Assembly: GCF_002980525.1 (NCBI RefSeq)
Contig: NZ_PVBQ01000016.1
Coordinates: 36,432-100,431, forward strand
Source of the DNA: Sphingobacterium haloxyli
GTDB taxonomy: Bacteria > Bacteroidota > Bacteroidia > Sphingobacteriales > Sphingobacteriaceae
Direction of reading: 5' to 3'
Length of the DNA stretch: 64,000 bases
The notes under the pieces are model-generated. The model was not told the origin of the DNA. It saw only the letters and a list, made by a program, of their open reading frames with translations, and did not search any database. The position numbers and the translations under genes were made by a program. Positions 1 to 6,698 of the stretch are shown here, piece after piece. Every line of letters starts with the position of its first letter. Position 1 is the stretch's first letter.

Positions 1-447
1 TACTTGCAATTGGTCAATCGCAGCCGGACGATAAACGTCTCCTGCAACTAACAGCGGCTTCTTACCCTTTTTGTCACGAAGATAGTTAGCCAGCTTGCCG
101 GAGAATGTGGTTTTACCCGCACCGTTCAAACCCGCGATCAGTATAATCGTAGGGTTGTGTGTTATATCCAGATCGGTGACTGTTCCTCCCATAAGGGAAG
201 TCAGTTCATCGTTCATGATTTTAGTCAGCAATTGCCCCGGCGAAATACTGGTGAGTACATTCTGACCTAACGCTTTTTGCTTGACCTCGTCGGTAAATGT
301 TTTGGCTGTTTTATAATTCACATCGGCATCTAACAATGCCTTGCGAATTTCTTTCATCGTCTCCGCGACGTTTATTTCAGTGATACTTCCTTGCCCTTTT
401 AATACTTTAAAGGCTCTATCCAGTTTATCCTGTAAATTCTGAAACAT
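1..447 (-). CDS. ffh: Signal recognition particle protein Ffh (N-terminal part, cut by window edge)
   Basis: This is the GTPase subunit of the signal recognition particle, which binds signal peptides of nascent membrane proteins at the ribosome and delivers them to FtsY. Translating the minus strand gives a start MFQNLQDKLDRAFKVLKGQG, the helical N domain, then the P-loop GLNGAGKTT and DVYRPAAIDQL, which are characteristic of SRP54-type GTPases. The P-loop has Asn-Gly-Ala where many homologs have Gln-Gly-Ser or Gln-Gly-Ala. Only about 149 residues lie in the window; the rest of the G domain and the M domain continue beyond position 1. Confidence 0.95.
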   Translation of the reverse strand, partial: MFQNLQDKLDRAFKVLKGQGSITEINVAETMKEIRKALLDADVNYKTAKTFTDEVKQKALGQNVLTSISPGQLLTKIMNDELTSLMGGTVTDLDITHNPTIILIAGLNGAGKTTFSGKLANYLRDKKGKKPLLVAGDVYRPAAIDQLQV

Positions 448-541
448 GTTTTATTTCTCGTCTTAAAATGTGCTAAGTGCCAAAGTTACAAAATAGTGTC
501 GAATTTTATTTCATCATTCAACGGGGAATCCATTAAACAAT

Positions 542-572
542 AAAAAATGCGACGGAGTCAGTCGCATTTTTT
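542..572 (-). terminator. Intrinsic terminator of the zinc protease gene
   Basis: A 12-bp perfect inverted repeat (arms 542-553 and 561-572, loop ggagtca) has A and T runs on its outer sides. It lies just after the stop codon of the protease gene, read on the minus strand, and upstream of ffh. Confidence 0.8.
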
Positions 573-596
573 ATTATGTGTATATCCATCTTATCA

Positions 597-1283
597 TTAA
601 TCTCTTCTAGCGAAGAGGATATAAGCATAGTACAATAATGTTACCAGTGCTGACAAAGCTGCCACCACATAAGTCATTGCGGCCCATTTCAACGCGTCTT
701 TCGCGCCATCGTGTTCATCTCGGCTGTGTGTAACATTAGCTGACTCCAGCCATTTCAGTGCTCTGCCCGATGCGTCGAACTCTACCGGTAAGGTCACGAA
801 GGCAAATAGTGTCGTCAAGAAAAGCGCTCCCACACCAACTGCTAAGATCCATGGATTCCCGCTAAAGGCCATTAACAAAACACCACCTATCAATACCCAA
901 GAAGTTAGGCGAGAAGCTATACTCACAACAGGTACCATCGCCGAACGAAACTGTAACCAGGAATAGGCAGTCGCATGTTGTACGGCGTGACCACTTTCGT
1001 GCGCCGCAACGGCAGCAGCAGCTACGCTACGGCCATGGTATACTTCGTTGCTGAGGTTCACCGTCTTATTTGCCGGATTGTAGTGGTCGGACAGACCGCC
1101 CTCGTTAGCTACAAGAACCTTCACGTCGTAGATCCCATTTTCATGGAGCATTTTCTGAGCAATTTCAGCGCCGGAAAGTCCCGAACTCAAGGGGGTTTCT
1201 GAATATTTTTTAAACTTGTTCTTAAACCTCGATTGCACAATCCAACTGATAACCGCAATCCCAATAAATATAATCCAATACAT
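597..1283 (-). CDS. YugP-like membrane zinc metallopeptidase
   Basis: This is a predicted membrane-embedded zinc protease of the YugP family (Pfam Zn_peptidase_2); its substrate is unknown. From the start chosen here it has 228 residues: an N-terminal membrane segment (residues 1-16), the metal site HESGH at residues 95-99, two central hydrophobic segments (about 115-170) and a C-terminal one. An upstream in-frame start at 1370 would add 29 hydrophilic residues. The ATG at 1283 is preferred because it puts the membrane anchor at residue 2, as in homologs. It is a single gene followed by a strong terminator. Confidence 0.88.
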   Translation of the reverse strand: MYWIIFIGIAVISWIVQSRFKNKFKKYSETPLSSGLSGAEIAQKMLHENGIYDVKVLVANEGGLSDHYNPANKTVNLSNEVYHGRSVAAAAVAAHESGHAVQHATAYSWLQFRSAMVPVVSIASRLTSWVLIGGVLLMAFSGNPWILAVGVGALFLTTLFAFVTLPVEFDASGRALKWLESANVTHSRDEHDGAKDALKWAAMTYVVAALSALVTLLYYAYILFARRD

Positions 1284-1440
1284 AGTCGTTATTTCTTTTA
1301 ACTTTTTTGCTGTTTCTCTTTCTCCTGCAAACCATATTCCATTCGTTATGATTTGGCTTGAAGATAACAAAAACGATTCATTTTGTCAGTTTAAAATAGA
1401 AAATTTGATATTAAGCTGTCAATATTGCCTATTATCAATT

Positions 1441-1648
1441 TTATCGACGAATCCCTAACAAGTATTCCACGATACTGTTGGTTGTACTGTCACCAAAGGA
1501 AAATTGTATGTTTTGCTGATTTTTGAACGTTATATTGGTCGTCAGCTTATCCGCGCTTCCTTATTGACAAGTTCCCGACAGCAGCTAAATGTGTTGCCTC
1601 CATGGAGTTGAACCCCAAGAAATTCGCTATTTGAAATGCAGTTATCAT
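1441..1648 (-). pseudogene. Possible frameshifted remnant of an unrecognised gene
   Basis: Two short minus-strand reading frames abut. One starts with ATG at 1648, reads MITAFQIANFLGFNSMEA and stops after about 33 codons. The other, shifted by one base, continues with protein-like composition (GSADKLTTNITF...) to a stop at 1441. Joined by a single indel near 1550 they would give one peptide of about 70 residues. I do not recognise the family, and the call rests only on plausible amino-acid composition, so it could be chance. Confidence 0.3.
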
Positions 1649-1652
1649 GAAA

Positions 1653-2195
1653 TCACTCTATTATTTTCCAATATCCACTTTTCGTAGAGCCAATCCTTTC
1701 TATTAACTTAGCTTGACGCAACTTTGCCAATTGGTATTCGACCCCCCTAACGGAGAGCTGGGTTTTTTCAGCGAGTTCGTCTCTCCTGATGTGCGGATTG
1801 TCCTTTATATAAGAGAGTACTAAAGCAGAGGTTCCTTTTGCAGTTTCTCCCACAGTTTCTCCCACAGTTTCTCCCACAGTTTCTATATTATGCGCATAGG
1901 CAATGACCCTAAACCCATGTTGGAAGTTTTCAAAAACAGGCTGTTTCATGGTTGGATAGGTGGAAATCTCTTGACGGATGCGCAAAAAGCCGCTTCCATA
2001 CTTTTCGATATCCCCTGTTAGATAAAAAGCCTCCGCTATCAGCTTATTCCGGGCGTAGGCACGATAATTGTCTTTTTCTAGATCTTGCGTGGTAAGGTCT
2101 CCCATAAGTTTTCCCGGATTGAAAAATGATACGTAATTATCGAATAGCTTTATCTGTATATCAATTGGACTTCTGTAGTTTCTATAGATCAGACT
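1653..2195 (-). pseudogene. 5'-truncated RecG-like/AlbA-type ATP-binding protein with winged-helix C-terminus
   Basis: Family hallmarks are readable from about 2195 down: RNYRSPIDIQIKLFDNYVSF, then FFNPGKL, the ARNKLIAEAFY and IEKYGSGFLRIR motifs, and a C-terminal winged helix (IRRDELAEKTQLSVRGVEYQLAKL). This is the C-terminal part of the schlafen-AlbA_2/HATPase_c_4 'putative transcriptional regulator' family, normally about 400-480 residues. The frame is blocked by a TAA at 2196-2198, so the AlbA nucleic-acid-binding half is missing. An internal ATG at 2105 could give a 150-residue product, but it would start inside the conserved ATPase-like fold. It lies just downstream of a YhcG gene in an accessory patch. 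Confidence 0.75.
1841..1884 (-). repeat. 12-bp in-frame tandem repeat encoding (G)ETV units
   Basis: Three full copies of cagtttctccca plus eight further bases lie inside the truncated RecG-like gene and encode repeated Glu-Thr-Val-Gly. Such ETxxETxx linkers between the ATPase-like and winged-helix parts are common in this family. Copy number can vary by slippage without breaking the frame. Confidence 0.9.
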
Positions 2196-2243
2196 TTATA
2201 TAAATGTTTACATAATGGTGTATTTAAGGCTATCTCACGTAAA

Positions 2244-3287
2244 TCAGTCTTCGCCATTGCCGTCGATTTTCAATTGCTCTTCAATTTCTTCTATTGTTGG
2301 AAGACTGCTCTTTAGTTCATCGGGCAATATTTCGGTTATTTCAAATCCGCTAACACCCATTGGCTTGTTTATATCTTGTAGAGCATATTCAACCTCAAGG
2401 TTATTTTTATCTCGGCAGAGTAATATACCGATAGTCGGATTTTCGGTTGGACGCTTGAGTGTCTTGTCAACCAGTGTCAGATAGAAATTAAGTTTTCCAG
2501 CATATTCTGGCTGAAAATCTTTGTTCTTTAATTCAACGACCACATAACATTGCATAGGGATATGGTAAAACAATAAATCGATGAAATACTCTTTATCACT
2601 TAATTCCAGTCGATATTGTCTGCCGATGAATGCAAATCCTTTGCCTAACTCAAGCAAGAACCGTAGTATGTTTTGTGTCAACTGTTCTTCAATGTCTTTT
2701 TCCTTACTTCTTGCTGTCATGTTGACAAAGTCGAAAATATAAGGATCTTTGAGTGTTTGTTGTGCGAGTTCGGATTTAGTATCGGGTAGTGTTGTTGTGA
2801 AATTTGTAATTGCCTTTCCTGTCCGTTCGTACAATTTGGATTTTATTTGTAGTGCTAATATGTCTCTGCTCCAGCCATTTTCTATCGTCTGTTGAACATA
2901 GAATAAAGCTTCGATAATACTCTTTGATCTGCTGAATATCAGTATATTGTGTCCCCAAGGGACTTTGTCCAACATATTGTTGGATAATTTGTCCAACGAA
3001 TCGTTGGACTTTTCTGTGTCCTGATAAAATATATAAAATTGGCGGGCATAAAAGAGGTTACTTCGAGACAATCCCTTCATATCTGGAAACTCTGATTTTA
3101 ATTCTTTCGCTACAAGGTCAATCAAGTTATCTCCCCATTTGACTTGTTTCTCACTGATCATTTGACCAAGTTCCCAATAGAACCTTATAAGTTCTGAGTT
3201 GGCTGCCAAAGCAGCCTTGATCTGAGAAGAACGAACTTTCGCCTTGACCTCAGTAATCCAATCTTTATATTCAGCAGTAATTTCCAT
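2244..3287 (-). CDS. YhcG/DUF1016 family PDDEXK nuclease-like protein
   Basis: This 347-residue protein belongs to the DUF1016 (YhcG) family, which has an N-terminal helical DNA-binding-like domain and a C-terminal PD-(D/E)XK nuclease fold. Visible landmarks are ELIRFYWELGQMI near residue 35, LSRSNLFYARQFY near 80, the VPWGHNILI motif near 115, and the nuclease core with YFIDLLFYH followed by VVVELK, supplying the D and ExK residues. Homologs often sit with restriction-modification or schlafen-like genes, as here beside the RecG-like remnant. A GTG nine bases upstream (3296) is possible, but the ATG at 3287 is preferred. Its cellular target is unknown. Confidence 0.88.
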   Translation of the reverse strand: MEITAEYKDWITEVKAKVRSSQIKAALAANSELIRFYWELGQMISEKQVKWGDNLIDLVAKELKSEFPDMKGLSRSNLFYARQFYIFYQDTEKSNDSLDKLSNNMLDKVPWGHNILIFSRSKSIIEALFYVQQTIENGWSRDILALQIKSKLYERTGKAITNFTTTLPDTKSELAQQTLKDPYIFDFVNMTARSKEKDIEEQLTQNILRFLLELGKGFAFIGRQYRLELSDKEYFIDLLFYHIPMQCYVVVELKNKDFQPEYAGKLNFYLTLVDKTLKRPTENPTIGILLCRDKNNLEVEYALQDINKPMGVSGFEITEILPDELKSSLPTIEEIEEQLKIDGNGED

Positions 3288-3410
3288 ATACGTCACTAAT
3301 TATTCTTTCTGTAAAGGTTATATCTCTATGGTCAGAATGACTATTCTTCTTTTATCTTCCAATAATGCGTAAGATAACATAACGAACTGAAAAGATCGCT
3401 ATGTAGCAAA

Positions 3411-3418
3411 CAAAGATA
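3411..3418 (-). promoter_or_regulatory. Candidate -7 box (TATCTTTG) for the YhcG gene
   Basis: The minus-strand sequence TATCTTTG fits the Bacteroidota -7 consensus TAnnTTTG and lies about 125 bases upstream of the YhcG start. I do not see a clear TTG at the expected -33 distance. Confidence 0.4.
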
Positions 3419-3533
3419 AAAATTAAACGTGAGTGATGAAAAGCTGGAGCATATCCTCTTAGACATTGCTTTCGGTCGAAAGCTTACGGCTGAGAAGACT
3501 TAGGAATCTGTTTGCGAATCTTCTTTTAATGGT

Positions 3534-4088
3534 CTAATCTTTATAATAAACCCAAACCAACCTTTCTAAAACAGCACCTTTTTTATTTCTATATTGTCTT
3601 TTTTGTCTATTCAAAAATTTATTTTCATATAGGCTTTTCAAAATTTGGCTTAGTTCTTTACTTGTGAATTTCCTATTTGCTTCTTTAGTCTTATTTTTAA
3701 CTTCCCACACGTATCTTTCCTCATTAAAAAAGTTTGAGGATATAACAAGTTGTTTGACGAAATAGGACTTTTTTCTTTCATCTCGGGTGTCAATAAAATA
3801 GTCAGGAACAGATGAGTATTCTTTGTAGAAACGCAAGATATTTGAATTTTGTCTGATAGATAATGGTATTTCATAGTTTACATGGAGTATTTTCCACCCA
3901 TCAAAGCCTATTTTTTCACCTATTTGATTCGCTACTTCCATTGTAAGTCTACGATTACCATTAAGTATAGCATATAGGTGACTTGAAGAGACACTAGTCA
4001 GCATTTCGAAGCCAGATACCTCCAGACCTAAGATTTCCATTATTAATTGAATCCTATTTCCAATAATGTTTCCTTCGTGATTTCCCAT
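3534..4088 (-). CDS. XRE-like helix-turn-helix protein
   Basis: This is a 184-residue protein with an N-terminal lambda-repressor-like HTH, about residues 8-65. It reads NRIQLIMEILGLEVSGFEML, then SSSHLYAILNGNRRLTME as the recognition-helix region, then VANQIGEKIGF. The remainder (about 70-184) is basic and alpha-helical without a domain I recognise; KEANRKFTSKELSQILKSLY could be a second small helical domain. The ATG at 4088 is preferred over a GTG at 4100. It probably regulates neighbouring genes of the accessory patch, but no operator is obvious. Confidence 0.7.
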   Translation of the reverse strand: MGNHEGNIIGNRIQLIMEILGLEVSGFEMLTSVSSSHLYAILNGNRRLTMEVANQIGEKIGFDGWKILHVNYEIPLSIRQNSNILRFYKEYSSVPDYFIDTRDERKKSYFVKQLVISSNFFNEERYVWEVKNKTKEANRKFTSKELSQILKSLYENKFLNRQKRQYRNKKGAVLERLVWVYYKD

Positions 4089-4223
4089 ATTCAAAATCAC
4101 GAATTATTTTGTCTTAAAAATTATTCAATTAATTTGCATTATTAATCCTGCTTATTTATATTTGCCTATACATTCACATATTTAGATGATGTGATGTATC
4201 GTGTTTTTGCACTAAGAAGCTTT

Positions 4224-4383
4224 GCTCGACAGACCTAGGAAATCTTAAAGCATGTAAAGCTGCGGTGAGAAAATGCCCACTATTTGTATATTTGTCATAT
4301 CAAATGTGGGCTCTCTCCGTACACATGCTTAGAAACTTCGGTTTCTACCTCTCCTAGGGGGTGTCGAGCGTACGGAGAGAGCC
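4224..4383. other. Cluster of interlocking inverted repeats, possible structured RNA
   Basis: Five complementary pairs are visible. A: gctcgaca..cctagg (4224-4239) with cctagg...tgtcgagc (4353-4369). B: aagcatgt (4248-4255) with acatgctt (4323-4330). C: a perfect 14-mer 4309-4322 with 4370-4383. D: a UUCG tetraloop hairpin 4331-4346 (six-bp stem). E: gcccac/gtgggc hairpin 4275-4311. A, B and D nest, while C crosses them. The RNA would therefore either form a long pseudoknot or switch between two folds. Strand is undecided and I recognise no known RNA family. Confidence 0.6.
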
Positions 4384-4600
4384 TGCATAATATAACTTCC
4401 TCTAAGCTTTTTAGGTATGATAAACTTAAAAGGCAATGAAAACCTCAAAAAAACAACAGTACAAGAACATTATCAGAAACCCCGAATAACCGGAGTATCT
4501 AAAGCCGTAAACCAAGAGTGCGATGGTGCAAAACCATATACTAACACCAATATGAAGACCGTCAAAATTCGCATTCCTATCAAATCAATTTTACTAATTG

Positions 4601-4626
4601 TGTGGCCTAGGTACAGCTTAGGCACA
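4601..4626. other. Hairpin element
   Basis: The arms gcctag and cttaggc, flanked by tgt and aca, form a stem of about nine pairs with one bulge around the loop gtacag. It lies between the inverted-repeat cluster and the 11-bp arrays. It is not followed by a T-run, so it is not a typical terminator. Confidence 0.4.
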
Positions 4627-4882
4627 GTGATGAGCTAGCAAAGGAAAAAATCGCCGAAGCGCCTTAGTCCACACCTTAAACAACCTCGAAAACCGAGTGA
4701 AACGAGCTCTTTCATTCCTTTTAAGGTTTAATTAATCCATGAAAAATGAAACATTTTTACAAGGGTGGGAGAGGACTGGCCTTTAGCCAACGCGAAGGAG
4801 GAGCTAGTTTCCGAAAAGAAAAACCACCTCGATTATCAAAAATTTTAACCCATCCAGTAGGAGGCGAATCATTTGGATTGCC

Positions 4883-5102
4883 TTCGGCAACCGTTCGGCC
4901 GGTTGTCGACGTTTCTTCGAGAAATCCTCGGAATTTATTCGACACTTGTTCGGGTGCTGTTCGGGAAGTGTTCGAGTGCTGTTCGGGTAGTACCCGAAGA
5001 ACAGCCGAAGCTCACCCGAAGGAGTCCCGAAGGTGTCCCGAACCAGTCCCGAAGCGGACTCGAAGCGCTCCCGAAGGACACCCGAACAGCACCCGAAGAA
5101 AC
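4883..5102. repeat. 11-bp phased array 1: ten TTCGG-type then ten CCGAA-type units
   Basis: Twenty consecutive units start at 4883 + 11n with no phase slip. Positions 3-4 of every unit are CG. Units 1-10 read TTCG (variants GTCG, CTCG), mostly TTCGG/TTCGA. Units 11-20 read CCCGAA (variants GCCGAA, CTCGAA). The switch is at 4993, next to a palindrome centred on 4990 (TTCGGGTA/TACCCGAA, 4982-4998). Left and right cores fall in register for pairing about this centre, including the variant pair TTCGAG (4916) and CTCGAA (5059). The five-base spacers are largely non-conserved. The function is unknown. Confidence 0.9.
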
Positions 5103-5149
5103 AGGTGGTTTTTTTACCGTTTTTTAGGCGCGCTTAAAGCGAGGATCAA

Positions 5150-5317
5150 GTATAGATGCAGTAAGGATGTAGTACTATTTACGCAACTTTTGCGTAAGAT
5201 AGCTGAGGTACCGTTAATGTACCACGAGTGTACCGTTAGTGTACGGGGAGTGTACCGAAAAGGTACTGGAGATCTACTAAGAAGCTACTGGAGATCCACT
5301 ACTGACCTACTAAACGC
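5150..5317. repeat. 11-bp phased array 2: GTAC then CTAC units
   Basis: Units of 11 bp start with GTAT, GTAA, GTAC, GCAA and GTAA (5150, 5161, 5172, 5183, 5194). After a 3-bp phase shift come six exact GTAC units (5208-5263), then CTAC, CTAC, CCAC and CTAC (5274, 5285, 5296, 5307). Spacers differ apart from a repeated tactggagatc at 5264 and 5286. It ends 61 bases before the TlpA start codon. The period matches array 1, but the core sequence is different. Confidence 0.85.
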
Positions 5318-5378
5318 ATGTACCTCTGGCGTAGATCAGCGGCACAGTAAAAGTGGGAGAGTGGTAAGGTTAGAGGCA

Positions 5379-6698
5379 ATGAAGAACAAATCAATGCCTT
5401 TTGTGTTGGCATTGATTTGTTTCATGTTGTTTAATCTATCAGAAGCCTGGGCGCAGTCCGCGGAAACGCGGGCTGCTGAAGGGCAAATTGAGATTAAGCC
5501 TTTACAAATAGGGGATACCATACCGGAGGAGTTACGGCATTTGCCTTTACAGGTCGTGAACCATCCCGATAGTAAGGGCACGATTACACTGGATGACTAT
5601 AGGAATAAAAAGCTGATTATACTGGATTTTTGGGCTACATGGTGCGGAAGCTGCCTAAGATCGTTTCCTAAAGTCTCCGCTCTACAAAGACAGTTCGACG
5701 ATAAAGTGCAGTTCTTGATGGTGAATTGCGTGCAAAGTGGTGATACTGAAGCAAAGATAAAAAACACATTCGAATCGCTTGAACTGGATAGCAACCTTCC
5801 GTTTATAAACCACGATTCTATTTTCCAACATCTATTTCCTCATAGATTACTGCCACATTATATATGGTTAAATGGAGAGGGAAAGCTATTGGCCAGTTCC
5901 AGTTCAGCGGAACTAACTAAAGATAATATGGAAAAGATATTACATGGAAAGCAGGTCAGCTTTCATCAGAAACGGGATAATCTGGAATTCGACAAGAGTA
6001 AGTCGTTAATGGAACAACTGGATAAAATAGGAGTAGATAAGCTGAAATCCTCTTCGCTGTTGACGGCTTATATAGAGGGAATAGGGACAGGATACGGATT
6101 CGATAGTGTAGGAAGGAAACAACGGATGTATTATTTAAACACACCTTTGAACTTTCTCTATCAATATGCGTTTGCCGATATACTAGAAGATGTAAATGTC
6201 AGCCGCTTTATTTTCGATGCGTCAGTTGATAACACATTTATACACCAATATAAATCTCCTGCAAATTATAGCAGTAAATATTGTTACGAACTTATATTCG
6301 ATTCCGACTCGATCGACTTACTCAAAACGGTGATGCGTTCAGACTTGGTGCATACATTTGGAGTCATGGTAAAGCGTCAAACGCGCGAAGAACAGGTATG
6401 CCAACTCACGGATGTTTCTGAAAAACTAGGCCAAACTTCTGAAAAAGCAGTATCCGTAGGATATTTGGTTCGAATGTTAAACAAGATTTCCGAAGTTCCC
6501 ATTATTGTTGATAATGAACTTGCACGGAAACGGATAACATTTAAACTGCCAGACCCTGCTGACAAGCTTGACTTAGAAACAATCCAGCGCTTTTTAGAAA
6601 ACAGCGGCCTATCCCATAAGTTGAGTGTTCAGCCAATCCCATACGTTTTTTTTCATAAAGTAAAACTCCAAAATTCTTACAACGATGTCTCTTTATAA
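5379..6698 (+). CDS. Exported TlpA-like thioredoxin with C-terminal STN/DUF3738-like domain
   Basis: This is a predicted periplasmic thiol-disulfide protein of 439 residues. The start chosen is the ATG at 5379, which gives a clean signal peptide (hydrophobic residues 6-20, cleavage after AWAQ near 26); the open frame extends upstream but is non-coding repeat. The thioredoxin domain spans about 40-190 with the active site WCGSC (88-92). The C-terminus (about 360-435; VPIIVDNELARKRITF...) resembles the short secretin/TonB STN or DUF3738-like fold; this is inference. It overlaps susC by 14 bases, so the two are translationally coupled and probably act with the same uptake system. Confidence 0.82.
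   Translation: MKNKSMPFVLALICFMLFNLSEAWAQSAETRAAEGQIEIKPLQIGDTIPEELRHLPLQVVNHPDSKGTITLDDYRNKKLIILDFWATWCGSCLRSFPKVSALQRQFDDKVQFLMVNCVQSGDTEAKIKNTFESLELDSNLPFINHDSIFQHLFPHRLLPHYIWLNGEGKLLASSSSAELTKDNMEKILHGKQVSFHQKRDNLEFDKSKSLMEQLDKIGVDKLKSSSLLTAYIEGIGTGYGFDSVGRKQRMYYLNTPLNFLYQYAFADILEDVNVSRFIFDASVDNTFIHQYKSPANYSSKYCYELIFDSDSIDLLKTVMRSDLVHTFGVMVKRQTREEQVCQLTDVSEKLGQTSEKAVSVGYLVRMLNKISEVPIIVDNELARKRITFKLPDPADKLDLETIQRFLENSGLSHKLSVQPIPYVFFHKVKLQNSYNDVSL

Larger units (their letters stand above)
4101..5378. other. 1.3-kb gene-free region with structured and phased repeats
   Basis: No convincing gene lies here. An open frame runs from 4746 into the TlpA gene, but its first 211 codons translate to Arg/Pro/Ser-rich sequence dictated by the repeats, and a canonical signal peptide follows at 5379. 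A 73-codon frame at 4417 has no family match and weak initiation context. The region holds an inverted-repeat cluster (4224-4383), a hairpin (4601-4626), and two 11-bp phased arrays (4883-5102, 5150-5317), listed separately. Confidence 0.75.

Noticed and set aside
4224..4383. Retron msr-msd, group I/II intron or HDV-like ribozyme
   Set aside because: No reverse transcriptase nearby, no domain V or group I core motifs, and the 14-bp crossing helix does not match the HDV layout.
4417..4638. 73-codon plus-strand frame before the 11-bp arrays
   Set aside because: No family resemblance and poor initiation context, and a hairpin lies inside it.
4883..5102. CRISPR array
   Set aside because: Units are 11 bp with 4-6-bp cores, far too short for repeat-spacer units, and no cas genes are present.
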